Positions 47,839 to 56,921 of a DNA stretch of 64,000 bases are shown here, piece by piece. Within the stretch, counting starts at the first letter, position 1. Every line of letters starts with the position of its first letter. Location of the stretch: contig NZ_CP091430.1 of assembly GCF_024734895.1 (NCBI RefSeq), positions 85,001-149,000 of the forward strand, in the 5' to 3' direction. Both the position numbers and the translations under genes were made by a program. The notes under the pieces are model-generated. The model saw nothing but the letters and a program-made list of their open reading frames with translations. It was not told the origin of the DNA and did not search any database. The stretch comes from Paenibacillus spongiae. GTDB taxonomy: Bacteria > Bacillota > Bacilli > Paenibacillales > Paenibacillaceae.

Positions 47839-49624
47839 TTATGAATCCCCTCTCCAACGCATATTCAATGGTGATTTGCACGCCATGGGGCATGATGTTC
47901 CCGATATGGAGAACTGCCATGTCCGCAGAGTACAGCCGGAGCCTCATCAGCACGTTGCACAAGCCAATAGACGCCCTGTCCTCCATGTTGTTCTCTTCGT
48001 AATCGTCTTTCTGCGCCGAAAGCTCTTCTTGCAATTGCTTTAGCCTGGCCTCGGGAATGGAAGCGCCGTTGTTCTCGATCATGATAACGAGCCGATTCGG
48101 GGCCGTTACCCTGCTGCGAACCGACAGAAGGCCCCGGCCGAGGCGGGGATCCATGCCATGCTTGAAATAATTCTCGACCAAAGGCTGCAGCGTCATCTTG
48201 GGGATAACCGCGGTTAAGCTATCCGGCGCCAAGTCGAAAATATATTCGAACTGATCGTCGAACCGTTCCTTCTGCATGTTCAAGTAGAGCCTGACGTGAT
48301 CGGCCTCCTCCTGCAGCGTCACCGTGGATTCGCCGCTGCGCATTTTGTAGCGCATCATTTCCGCCAGAGAGGAGATGAGATTATAGACTTGCGGCACTTT
48401 TTGCTGCAGGGCGATCGTTCCAATCGATTGCAGCGCATTGTACAGAAAATGCGGATCGATTTGCGCCTGCAGCGCCTGGAGCTGGTTCGTCTTATTGGCG
48501 AGCTCGAGCTTGTACTTCCGGAGAATCAGGTTATTGATCGTATCCATCATTTGCCTGAACCGGCGGGATAACGTGCCGATCTCGTCCTTGCTGTCGATCT
48601 TAATGTCGATATCCAGGCGGCCGGTCTGGATTTCGTTCATGTAACCGGCAAGCTGCTTAATCGGCCTCGTAATCCGGATAGAGATAAACAGCGTGCCCAC
48701 GATGACGGACAGCAGCGCCAGAGCCGCGATAACCGCGTTAATCATCGTCAGCTCCGTAGACCTTCTGTAGAGGACACTGTGGGGCACTTGCTTGATCAGT
48801 GTCCACTTTGCAAAGGGAACATCGAGTTTCTCATAGACAAGGATGGCTTTATCCCTATCCATGGATCCCGAATTTCCGTCCGTTGTCTTCGCTGCGATGT
48901 CCGGATCCCCGATCGGCTTGCCGATCTCTTCAGGCTCGCCGCTGTAGATAACGATTCCGTTCTCATCCAGCAGGTACAGCTGTTCGTCGCCGGCATCGTA
49001 GAGCTGGTCGCAGATCGCCGCGATTCCCTCGAGATGAACGTCGATGGCCAGAATCGCCAGTTGGTCGGTGGAAGGGATGCGAACGATTGGCCGGAAGAAC
49101 GTGAACACCTTCCTGTCCGGATTGTCGTTCGGTGAACGCGGGAAACCGTAGCTGTGCGCGGGATGCGGAGGCTCGGTGTCTGTCTGGTCCGTATCGTACA
49201 GACGCGCGCTCTCATATGGAGCGGGGCGGAAATTCCGTCTCGGCACGCTGTTCGTGATCAGCGTCGATTGATTCGTCATGAATGAATGCAGGTAGACCTG
49301 CCAAATATCAGGAAGCGAGTTCTGCAAATTTTGCAGCGTCGTGTAGATTTCGGCGGCGGCCTGGTAATCGTCCGGGCTTTTGGACAAATTAGTTAGGAAA
49401 TGCGGGTCCGAATAGATGACAATCGAGGCCCGGTTGATATTGCTCAAATAGTTGACGAGATTCGTCTTGCCTTGGAATATGAGCCGCGCGTTCTCGCTCA
49501 CCGACTGCTCCTTGATCGACTCCCGGGTGTGAATAATCGTAATAACTTGGGACAGGATCAGCGGAATGATTGTGACGGCCAGCATGAACTGGATCAGCCT
49601 TTTGCGTATGCTGTGAGACTTCAT
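47819..49624 (-). CDS. YesM-type sensor histidine kinase
   Basis: The 601-residue membrane kinase has TM1 (about 8-30), a Cache-like extracellular sensor (about 35-285), TM2 (about 288-312), HAMP with RITRPIKQLAGYMNEIQTG, a His_kinase domain with QIDPHFLYNALQSI (phospho-acceptor His) and HATPase_c. Kinases of this class sense extracellular sugars, often with the ABC binding protein. The start at 49624 has GAGGGAAT 8 bases upstream. It is coupled to the response regulator and divergent from the transporter operon. Confidence 0.93.
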   Translation of the reverse strand: MKSHSIRKRLIQFMLAVTIIPLILSQVITIIHTRESIKEQSVSENARLIFQGKTNLVNYLSNINRASIVIYSDPHFLTNLSKSPDDYQAAAEIYTTLQNLQNSLPDIWQVYLHSFMTNQSTLITNSVPRRNFRPAPYESARLYDTDQTDTEPPHPAHSYGFPRSPNDNPDRKVFTFFRPIVRIPSTDQLAILAIDVHLEGIAAICDQLYDAGDEQLYLLDENGIVIYSGEPEEIGKPIGDPDIAAKTTDGNSGSMDRDKAILVYEKLDVPFAKWTLIKQVPHSVLYRRSTELTMINAVIAALALLSVIVGTLFISIRITRPIKQLAGYMNEIQTGRLDIDIKIDSKDEIGTLSRRFRQMMDTINNLILRKYKLELANKTNQLQALQAQIDPHFLYNALQSIGTIALQQKVPQVYNLISSLAEMMRYKMRSGESTVTLQEEADHVRLYLNMQKERFDDQFEYIFDLAPDSLTAVIPKMTLQPLVENYFKHGMDPRLGRGLLSVRSRVTAPNRLVIMIENNGASIPEARLKQLQEELSAQKDDYEENNMEDRASIGLCNVLMRLRLYSADMAVLHIGNIMPHGVQITIEYALERGFINEGPDR

Positions 49625-49770
49625 CGTAAATTCCCTCGCTTGCCACAACGGACGCCATGCAGATCAATATCGTACTCCTATCGGTTCACGATCGTCCGTT
49701 TTTTTCGATATGCGTATCCAGCATACTGAATAATAAGTAAAAAAGAAAATGTGTAAAGGGGAGAACGGGG

Positions 49771-50652
49771 ATGAATTCCAAAAAGGCATCGCAACTGGCT
49801 CAACAGATCGTATTCGTCGGTCCCGCGCTCGTGTTTTTCACCTTGATCATGGTCATTCCGTTCCTGTTCGGGTTGTATTATTCGTTCACGGATTGGAACG
49901 GCGTATCGGGAGAAGCAGGCTGGGTCGGGTTCGATAACTATAAACAGATTTTCATGCATGACGACGCGTTTCGCGAATCGTTCTGGTTTACGGCGAAGTT
50001 CACGGTACTGGGCGTCGTCTTCACGAACGTTCTGGGCTTCGTGCTTGCGTACTTCCTGACGAAGCCGCTCAAGACCCGGAACGTGCTGCGGACGGTATTC
50101 TTCATGCCGAATGTTATCGGCGGCCTGCTGCTTGGATTCATTTGGCAGTTTATTTTCGTAAAAGGCTTCGCTGCCGTCGGCAGCACGACGGGAATATCCT
50201 TCTTTAACTTACCCTGGCTGGGGACGGAAAATACGGCGTTCTGGGCCATCGTCATCGTGTTTGTCTGGCAGACGGCCGGCTATCTGATGGTCATCTACAT
50301 CTCGTCGCTGAACAACGTGCCCCGGGACATTCTGGAAGCGGCCGAAATCGACGGGGCCAGCCGGCTGCAAATTTTGCGCTCGATCATCATTCCGCTTATC
50401 ATGCCGGCTGCGACGATATGTCTGTTCCTGGCGATCTCCTGGTCGTTCAAGATGTTCGACTTGAATCTGTCCCTGACCAAGGGCGGGCCGTTCGGTTCGA
50501 CGGAATCGGTTGCGATGAACATCTATAACGAAGCCTTCTCCAAGAATAGATACGGGCTTGGCACCGCGAAAGCGATCATCTTCTTTGTCATCGTGGCGGT
50601 CATTACGAGCTTGCAAGTGAAGTTCACGAAAAGCAAGGAGGTTGAGGCGTAA
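49771..50652 (+). CDS. Sugar ABC transporter permease (MalF/UgpA type)
   Basis: The 293-residue protein has six membrane segments, the N-terminal SFTDWNGVSG loop common in CUT1 permeases, and the EAA loop LEAAEIDGASRLQILRSIIIP (about 189-209). GGGGAGAACGGGG precedes ATG 49771. Its stop overlaps the start of the next permease gene by one base. It is the first gene of a three-gene importer operon regulated, by context, by the divergent YesM/YesN pair. Confidence 0.94.
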   Translation: MNSKKASQLAQQIVFVGPALVFFTLIMVIPFLFGLYYSFTDWNGVSGEAGWVGFDNYKQIFMHDDAFRESFWFTAKFTVLGVVFTNVLGFVLAYFLTKPLKTRNVLRTVFFMPNVIGGLLLGFIWQFIFVKGFAAVGSTTGISFFNLPWLGTENTAFWAIVIVFVWQTAGYLMVIYISSLNNVPRDILEAAEIDGASRLQILRSIIIPLIMPAATICLFLAISWSFKMFDLNLSLTKGGPFGSTESVAMNIYNEAFSKNRYGLGTAKAIIFFVIVAVITSLQVKFTKSKEVEA

Positions 50653-51488
50653 TGGACATCGCGAAAAAAAACCGGGCGGGAACGATCGCGACGGAACTGG
50701 TTATGATCGTTCTGGGAATTCTGTTCCTCGTTCCGTTCTACTTCTTGTTCGTGAATTCGGTGAAAAGCTTCGGCGATTTGCTCACGAACGCGGCCAGCCT
50801 GCCGAAATCGATCGAGTGGGGCAACTACTCGCGCGCTTTCGACATCACGAACTTTCCAACCGCGTTCCTGAATTCCTCCATCATCACGATCGTGAGCAAC
50901 GTCCTGCTGGTTCTTATCAGCGCTATGGCGGCGCATCGCATGGTTCGCAGCAACAGCCGGTTTAATAAAGGTTTATTCTTAATGCTTGTTGCCGCGATGG
51001 TTGTGCCGTTCCAATCGATCATGATCCCGCTCGTCAAGGTTGCCAGCACCCTGGGGCTCATGAATAGCATTCACGGCATGATCATCTGTTACCTCGGATT
51101 CGGGGTGCCGATGTCCGTCTTCCTGCTTCACGGCTTCGTGAAGTCGATTCCGCAGGAGATCGAGGAGGCGGCGACGGTGGACGGCTCAAACGCCTACGGT
51201 GTTTTCTTTCGGGTCGTGTTCCCCCTCATGAAGCCGATGCTCGTGACGGTGTTCATCCTAAACACGCTCTGGATCTGGAACGACTATCTGCTTCCGTCGC
51301 TCATCCTGCAATCGGTGGAGCTGCAGACGATTCCAATCGCGACGTTTGCGTTCTTCGGACAGTACACGAAGCAGTGGGACTTGGCCCTGCCGGCGCTCGT
51401 GATGGGCGTCACCCCAATCATTGTCTTCTTCCTGTTCATGCAGAAATATATCATCGAGGGCATTACGCAAGGCGCAGTCAAGGGTTGA
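50652..51488 (+). CDS. Sugar ABC transporter permease (MalG/UgpE type)
   Basis: The 278-residue partner permease has six membrane segments and an EAA loop IEEAATVDGSNAYGVFFRVV (about 173-192). It ends with KYIIEGITQGAVKG as in the family. AAGGAGG lies 11 bases before ATG 50652, inside the preceding gene, and the TAATG overlap indicates coupled translation. A gap of about 120 bases with a possible catabolite site separates it from the binding-protein gene. Confidence 0.94.
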   Translation: MDIAKKNRAGTIATELVMIVLGILFLVPFYFLFVNSVKSFGDLLTNAASLPKSIEWGNYSRAFDITNFPTAFLNSSIITIVSNVLLVLISAMAAHRMVRSNSRFNKGLFLMLVAAMVVPFQSIMIPLVKVASTLGLMNSIHGMIICYLGFGVPMSVFLLHGFVKSIPQEIEEAATVDGSNAYGVFFRVVFPLMKPMLVTVFILNTLWIWNDYLLPSLILQSVELQTIPIATFAFFGQYTKQWDLALPALVMGVTPIIVFFLFMQKYIIEGITQGAVKG

Positions 51489-51558
51489 CGAGAGGTCACT
51501 CCCGTCTACCTGTTTGATCAATATTCTGCCTATAAGTACGTTGATTGACCTTATACAA

Positions 51559-51572
51559 TGAAAACGTAAGCA
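51559..51572 (+). promoter_or_regulatory. Candidate catabolite-responsive element
   Basis: TGAAAACGTAAGCA matches the CcpA site consensus TGWAANCGNTNWCA at 12 of 14 positions. It overlaps a possible -10 TACAAT (51554-51559) ahead of the binding-protein gene; no good -35 was found. Confidence 0.4.
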
Positions 51573-51605
51573 AGCCAACAAGAGAAGTAAAGGGGAGGCA
51601 CCACC

Positions 51606-52907
51606 ATGAAGAAGTTGAACTTCAAGATGACAGTCGTTCTGCTGCTCGCGTTCTCGCTCGTCTTGTCCGCATGCGGCTCCAAACCATCGAACAACGGAGA
51701 TACTGCGGCTAACGGCGGCGGCTCGCAAGAAACGAAAACGATCAAGATTTTCCAATTCAAAGTCGAGATCGCCGAAGCGCTTAACCGCCTGAAAGCGGAG
51801 TATGAGAGCACGCACCCGGGCATCAAGCTGGACATTCAGACAGTGGGCGGAGGCGCGGATTACGGCGCGGCATTGAAAGCGAAATTCGCTTCGGGCGAAG
51901 AACCCGACATCTTCAACAACGGCGGATACAGAGAATTTGAGACTTGGATCGACAAGCTGGAGGACCTGTCCGATCAACCGTGGGTCGCGGATGCATTGGA
52001 CGTTGCGAAAGAACCGATGACCAAGGACGGGAAAATCTACGGACAACCGATGAACCTGGAAGGGTACGGCTTCGTATACAATAAAGACCTGTTTGCCAAA
52101 GCGGGCATCACGGAAGTGCCTAAGACGCTATCCCAGCTGGAGGAAGCGGCGAAGAAACTGCAGGAAGCGGGCATTACGCCGTTCGCCAACGGTTACCAGG
52201 AGACGTGGATTCTCGGCCTGCATTCGTTAAACGTGGCATTCGCGCATCAGAAGGATCCGGACGCGTTCATTAAAGGGCTGAACGAGGGCACGGAGAAAAT
52301 CCCGGGTAACGCGGCGTTCCAAGAGTGGATCAAGCTGGTCGACCTGACGTTGAAATACGGCAACAAAAACCCGCTGACAACGGACTATAACACCGAAATG
52401 ACGATGTTCGCCAATGGCGAAGCCGCAATGACTCAACAAGGCAACTGGACGCAAGTGCAGATCAACGGCATCAACCCGGATCTGAACATCGGCATTCTGC
52501 CGATGCCAATCAACGAGAACGCGGACGATAACGATAAGCTGTTCATCGGCGTGCCGAACAACTGGGTCGTCAACAAGAACTCACCGGTGAAAGCGGAAGC
52601 GAAGGAATTCCTGAACTGGCTCGTAAGCTCCGATGCCGGCAAGAAATATATCACCAAGGAATTCAAGTTCATTCCGGCATTCAAGAGCATCGAAGCGACG
52701 AACGAGGACCTGGGCGATCTTGGAGCCGAAGTCGTGAAGTACAGCCAGGAAGGCAAGACGCTGAGCTGGAACTTTAACAAGTTCCCGGACGGCGGCATGA
52801 ACGAGTTCGCAAACCAGATCCAAGCGTATTTCGCGGGCAAGTCCGATGCGAACCGCTTGTTGGAGGATCTGCAGAAGGCATGGGACAGCCTAAAGACAAC
52901 GAAATAA
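51606..52907 (+). CDS. Sugar ABC transporter substrate-binding lipoprotein
   Basis: The 433-residue family 1 solute-binding protein has lipobox LSAC with Cys23, then IKIFQFKVEIAEALNRLK at the first strand and helix, the GGGADYGAALKAKFASGEEPDI hinge region (landmark in part), and an MTQQGNWT segment common in this family. GGGGAGG lies 7 bases before ATG. The gene follows its permeases rather than preceding them and is separated by about 117 bases, so an extra promoter is likely. The importer lacks an ATPase gene here. Confidence 0.94.
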   Translation: MKKLNFKMTVVLLLAFSLVLSACGSKPSNNGDTAANGGGSQETKTIKIFQFKVEIAEALNRLKAEYESTHPGIKLDIQTVGGGADYGAALKAKFASGEEPDIFNNGGYREFETWIDKLEDLSDQPWVADALDVAKEPMTKDGKIYGQPMNLEGYGFVYNKDLFAKAGITEVPKTLSQLEEAAKKLQEAGITPFANGYQETWILGLHSLNVAFAHQKDPDAFIKGLNEGTEKIPGNAAFQEWIKLVDLTLKYGNKNPLTTDYNTEMTMFANGEAAMTQQGNWTQVQINGINPDLNIGILPMPINENADDNDKLFIGVPNNWVVNKNSPVKAEAKEFLNWLVSSDAGKKYITKEFKFIPAFKSIEATNEDLGDLGAEVVKYSQEGKTLSWNFNKFPDGGMNEFANQIQAYFAGKSDANRLLEDLQKAWDSLKTTK

Positions 52908-52922
52908 TAGCAGGCTAGGATG

Positions 52923-52960
52923 AGAGGCGGACTCCGGTTAACGGTGGACGCCTCTTTCCA
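52923..52960 (+). terminator. Terminator of the ABC operon
   Basis: AGAGGCG (52923-52929) pairs with CGCCTCT (52949-52955), with more pairing inside, followed by TTCC. The T run is short. Confidence 0.65.
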
Positions 52961-52987
52961 TTTCAATAGGGAGGGGACGGACACATC

Positions 52988-54052
52988 CTACATATTTCGA
53001 TTATCCGGAATAACAAACGACACGGTCGTTCCTTCGCCGGGCTTGCTGACGATAGACAAGCCTTGGCCGTATAATTGCATCAATCGCCGGTGCGTATTGG
53101 CAATACCGATCCCGCCCTTGCCCTTCATGGTCGGATTCAGCAGCTGAATGACCTTCTCCTGTTCCATCCCCTTGCCGTTATCCTTGACTTCAATAAGCGT
53201 GAAGCCGTCCCGGCGGGCAATCCGAATATGAACCGTACCGCCTTGATTCCGGCTGAGGAGGCCGTGTCTGACGGCATTCTCGATCAGCGGCTGAATCGTA
53301 AGCGGAGGGAGGAGCAGGCTGATGCCGGGCTCAACCTCCCATACGACGGATAGCCTGTCCTCGAACCGAACCTGCTCGATATGCAAATACGCTTTGGCAA
53401 GCTCCAGTTCATGCGAGAGCTCGACCAGCTCCCCTGTATTAAGAAAATCGAAGCTGATCCGCAAGTAAGAAGCGAACGCATACCCCAGATCCCGCATCCG
53501 GTCCGTATCGATATCGCTAAGCGCCATAATGGAATTCAGCGTGTTGAATAGAAAATGAGGATGGATTTGAGCCTGAAGATAGGCGGCTTCCATACGCAAA
53601 CGTTCATGGATGGACTGCTTCAGCGCGGTCAGCGCCCGGATCCGGTATTTGAGCTCAAGCGCATCTACGGGCTTGGTTACATAATCATTGGCTCCCGACG
53701 AGAATCCGGTATAGATGTCGGCCGGCTGGCTGCGCGCGGTCAGCAGCAGCACCGGAAGCTCGGATAGGGAATAATGCTCCCTGACCCGCTGCGTTAGCTC
53801 GTAGCCGGACATGTGGGGCATCATGACATCGGCAATCAGCAGATCCCATTGCCTGGTATCCAGCAAAATCAGCGCTTCGCGGGCGGATTGGGCCGTTGTA
53901 ATGGTATACGGTTCCGTCGATAGAATGCCGACTAACACATTGAGGTTGACAGGGTCGTCATCAACGGCAAGAATATGCATCTTCCGCTCATTCAGCAGCG
54001 GCGGAAGATTTGCAGCGGCAGCCATTTCCCCGATTGCAGCCCCGGGAATCAT
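52988..54052 (-). CDS. Receiver domain plus LytS/YesM-type histidine kinase domain
   Basis: The 354-residue soluble protein has a receiver domain (about 26-145) with AVDDDP, phospho-acceptor Asp75 in IADVMMP and Lys in VTKPVD. A His_kinase domain follows with QIHPHFLFNTLNSI (phospho-acceptor His) and HATPase_c ending KGGIGIANTHRRL. In related Paenibacillus proteins known to me this part is the C-terminal half of one hybrid kinase of about 1050 residues. Here its ATG overlaps the stop of the upstream kinase gene (TAATG). No DNA-binding domain is present. Confidence 0.88.
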   Translation of the reverse strand: MIPGAAIGEMAAAANLPPLLNERKMHILAVDDDPVNLNVLVGILSTEPYTITTAQSAREALILLDTRQWDLLIADVMMPHMSGYELTQRVREHYSLSELPVLLLTARSQPADIYTGFSSGANDYVTKPVDALELKYRIRALTALKQSIHERLRMEAAYLQAQIHPHFLFNTLNSIMALSDIDTDRMRDLGYAFASYLRISFDFLNTGELVELSHELELAKAYLHIEQVRFEDRLSVVWEVEPGISLLLPPLTIQPLIENAVRHGLLSRNQGGTVHIRIARRDGFTLIEVKDNGKGMEQEKVIQLLNPTMKGKGGIGIANTHRRLMQLYGQGLSIVSKPGEGTTVSFVIPDNRNM

Positions 54053-56187
54053 TAATCCGGCGAAGGCTTCTTCCGCTCCGTCCGTTGCATTCGGACGACG
54101 AAGCGGGTGCTGCGGCAGCGGAATAGCGATAGATCCGCTAAAGGCAGATCGAAGTTGAATACGGAGCCCTTGCCCGGTTCGGAGCGAACGGTTAAGGCGC
54201 CGCCATGCAATTCGACCAGCTGCTTGCAGATGCTTAAGCCAAGTCCGATCCCCCGCCCGTCGCTTATTCCATTAGCCCCTTGCTCGTACGGGAGAAACGC
54301 GCGTGCCTGTGTTTCCTCGTTCATGCCGACTCCGGTATCGGAGACACGGATGACGGCCCGCCCGCGCCGAGTTTCAGCGGAAACGGAGACGGTTCCTTCC
54401 TCTGTATACTTAAGGGCGTTATGTATCAAGTTGTACAAAATTTGCACGAGCCTCTTCTCATCCGTCATTACCGGCGGCATCGATTCCGCGATATCCATGG
54501 TCAGCCGGACAGGCTTGCCTTCTGTCATGAAATTCAGCATGCCGATTACGCCGGGAGCGATGGATTGAATCTTTAAAGGCTCTTGCTGCAGGATAATGCG
54601 CTGTTCCCGGAGCCGTGCCGCATCGAGAAGATCGCCGAGCATATGCGACATGCGGCGGCTTATTGTGACAAGCAGCTCCATGTCCTTCAGGCTTCTCGCG
54701 GTCATTTTCCCTTTCTCTTTCGTTGCGACGGTTTGCGCGATATTCATGATTCCGTGCAGCGGCGTCCGCAGTTCATGCGACGTATTGGCGAGAAATTGGT
54801 CCTTCAGCTTGTCGGCTTTCTTTAATTGCTCGTTCAGCATGGCGTTTTCTTTGGTATGACGGAAGTATTTCTTAAACCAGTACGCAGAGAAGCCGATGAT
54901 GGCCGCAATTCGATCTATAGGATAGTACACTTCGATAACGGATTGATGCCTATTGAATATGTGCCAGAACACGCCGGACAGGATGCTGGCCGCGGACAGC
55001 AGCAGGAAGATCATGTCTTCGTCGGTCTGGTTCTCGTCGGTCTGGTTCTTGAAGAACATGGTGCCGATGGTCCAAATAAGGCAAGCGAACGGGAACAAAT
55101 AGAAGAACGCATAAATGCCCAGTTCGATCGATCCGTGCACCCATGGCGCGCTTGCCGCCAGTAGAAATCCGGAATAGGCAGCGAGCGCCGCCGTATATAG
55201 GCGGAGCCACCCGTTCTTCAGCGAAATCGTATAGAACCTTCGGAAGATAGCGAGGATCAAGAAGGATTGCCACACGTAAACGAGCAGTTTGATCTTGAGC
55301 GCCCACGTGTAATTGATCGATAGCCACACCAAAAGCAAGTTGTCGTAATCGGACACGATAATGAATCCGGCCGTGAGCGCAAACAGAACGAATAGGAGCA
55401 AAGCTCTCTCCCGGGGATTAAACAGGTAGAGAATGCCGGCATACAGAGCGTGAAGCAGCAGGATGATAAACGAAGCAAGCTGAAACCCGATGGAATACCA
55501 GCGAACGTAATCGATCGCGGCCTGAGAGCCGAACCGGAGAGAGCTCAGGATCCCGCCATTATAAGGGTTATCGAAGTTAGCCGTGCGAATTAGCACTTCG
55601 ATCTCTTCCGTGCCTTTACCCGAGTAGGAGGCGGTGAAAGAGATTTTTCTGGGCGTATACTCGCCGGCGCTTGCGGCAGGCATTCCAATAGGCCCCTCGG
55701 ATAGCCCGTTTATCTCTACGTTGGTGGAGGCTTCGATCCCTTGGAGCCATAACGCGACGGGCTGCTCCAGCGGATCGACTAGAATACGCAGCCGGTATGT
55801 TCCGTACCCGTAGGAGGAATCCGAGCCCTCCGCCAGCCCGCTGCTCCAGTCTCCCGGAACCTGGACATAGCTTGATTGATTTTCCGATCGCGATAGATCC
55901 GGATAAGTAATGAATTGTTCAGGGTAGAACTGCCACTGCCCGTCCAGCGAGACGGTGGAAGTATTGTCAAAGTCCCATCCGCGCATGTCGAGTACGCCAT
56001 TGACCGCACGGGGATGTTCCTTTGTATCAAAGATTTCGGACCAACCCCACCGCAGGCCGATGAGAACGCCAAGAAATAAAAGAATGATAGCTGCATATTT
56101 AAGAGCGGTTGTAGGTTGATTTCGCATCATACGAGGAAATTCGACACAATCTGCGTTTATCCTTTTCATTAATGGCCTGAATATCAT
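54052..56187 (-). CDS. 7TM-DISM sensor histidine kinase
   Basis: The 711-residue membrane kinase has an N-terminal anchor (about 29-47), a jelly-roll 7TMR-DISM extracellular domain (about 65-225) with VSLDGQWQFYP, seven membrane helices (about 230-445), HisKA with His471 in SHELRTPLHG, and HATPase_c with RGIGLGLSICKQLVELHGG. The last 25 residues are basic and look out of frame. ATG 56187 has only a weak ribosome-binding site; ATG 56130 or 56127 (MRNQPTT) are alternatives that put the anchor nearer the N-terminus. Confidence 0.88.
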   Translation of the reverse strand: MIFRPLMKRINADCVEFPRMMRNQPTTALKYAAIILLFLGVLIGLRWGWSEIFDTKEHPRAVNGVLDMRGWDFDNTSTVSLDGQWQFYPEQFITYPDLSRSENQSSYVQVPGDWSSGLAEGSDSSYGYGTYRLRILVDPLEQPVALWLQGIEASTNVEINGLSEGPIGMPAASAGEYTPRKISFTASYSGKGTEEIEVLIRTANFDNPYNGGILSSLRFGSQAAIDYVRWYSIGFQLASFIILLLHALYAGILYLFNPRERALLLFVLFALTAGFIIVSDYDNLLLVWLSINYTWALKIKLLVYVWQSFLILAIFRRFYTISLKNGWLRLYTAALAAYSGFLLAASAPWVHGSIELGIYAFFYLFPFACLIWTIGTMFFKNQTDENQTDEDMIFLLLSAASILSGVFWHIFNRHQSVIEVYYPIDRIAAIIGFSAYWFKKYFRHTKENAMLNEQLKKADKLKDQFLANTSHELRTPLHGIMNIAQTVATKEKGKMTARSLKDMELLVTISRRMSHMLGDLLDAARLREQRIILQQEPLKIQSIAPGVIGMLNFMTEGKPVRLTMDIAESMPPVMTDEKRLVQILYNLIHNALKYTEEGTVSVSAETRRGRAVIRVSDTGVGMNEETQARAFLPYEQGANGISDGRGIGLGLSICKQLVELHGGALTVRSEPGKGSVFNFDLPLADLSLFRCRSTRFVVRMQRTERKKPSPD

Positions 56188-56382
56188 CTTCGCGAGGTAC
56201 GTTGATTCTCTTAGGGGTATTCATGACTGGTTGAACATCGGCGGGGTGGAAAGGGAATAAATTGAAGGGAAATCGAATGGGGTATGGAAATGGTTAATAT
56301 GGAGTGTCTGAAGGGAGAATGGCTGCCGGAGTGACGCAGCGGTAATCGGGCAGGCCCCTTGAAGATTTTTTTTGTTCTACGA

Positions 56383-56409
56383 TGTCGATTCCGCGGCCGC
56401 TTATTCGTC
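56383..56409 (+). promoter_or_regulatory. ECF42-type promoter, copy 1
   Basis: TGTCGA (56383-56388), a 17-base spacer and CGTC (56406-56409), about 80 bases before the DGPF-sigma operon. The TGTCGATT...TCGTCG pattern recurs at 58441 and 58981. Confidence 0.75.
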
Positions 56410-56486
56410 GTCTAGATAGGAGCGAGATTCCCGGGCAGGCGAACACGGATATCGGTTCTCCATTATGAATACAGGAGGCGGTATGT

Positions 56487-56921
56487 ATGCGATTTATGAT
56501 GATTGTCAAAGGCACGAAGGATTCGGAAGCGGGCATTATGCCCAGCACGGAGCTGCTTGAAGCCATGCTGCGGTATAACGAAGAACTGGCCAAGGCCGGC
56601 GTGCTGCTTGCCGCCGATGGACTGCACGCAAGCTCGCAGGGGATACGGATCTCTTACCCGGAACCCGGAGGCAAGCCGAAAGTAACGGACGGCCCGTTCG
56701 CGGAAGCGAAAGAAATCATAGCCGGGTATACGCTGATTGAGGTCAAATCCAGGGAAGAAGCCATCGAATGGGCGCTGCGCATGCCGGATCCTCACGGCTT
56801 CGGCGAAGGGGAGATCGAGCTCCGCCAGATTATCGACGCAGCGGATTTGACGCAGAACCCGGAGACGCTGGCGATGGAAGCCGCGCTTCGTGAGAAGATG
56901 GAGGGGACCCGGAAACCGTGA
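56487..56921 (+). CDS. DGPF/YCII-related domain protein, copy 1
   Basis: The 144-residue ferredoxin-like fold protein of the YCII/DGPF family carries the signature as VTDGPFAEAKEIIAGYTLIE (about 69-88). The family's biochemical role is unknown; it is strongly linked to ECF42 sigma factors. AGGAGG lies 8 bases before ATG 56487. The last four bases overlap the GTG start of the sigma factor gene (GTGA), so both are co-translated. Confidence 0.94.
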   Translation: MRFMMIVKGTKDSEAGIMPSTELLEAMLRYNEELAKAGVLLAADGLHASSQGIRISYPEPGGKPKVTDGPFAEAKEIIAGYTLIEVKSREEAIEWALRMPDPHGFGEGEIELRQIIDAADLTQNPETLAMEAALREKMEGTRKP

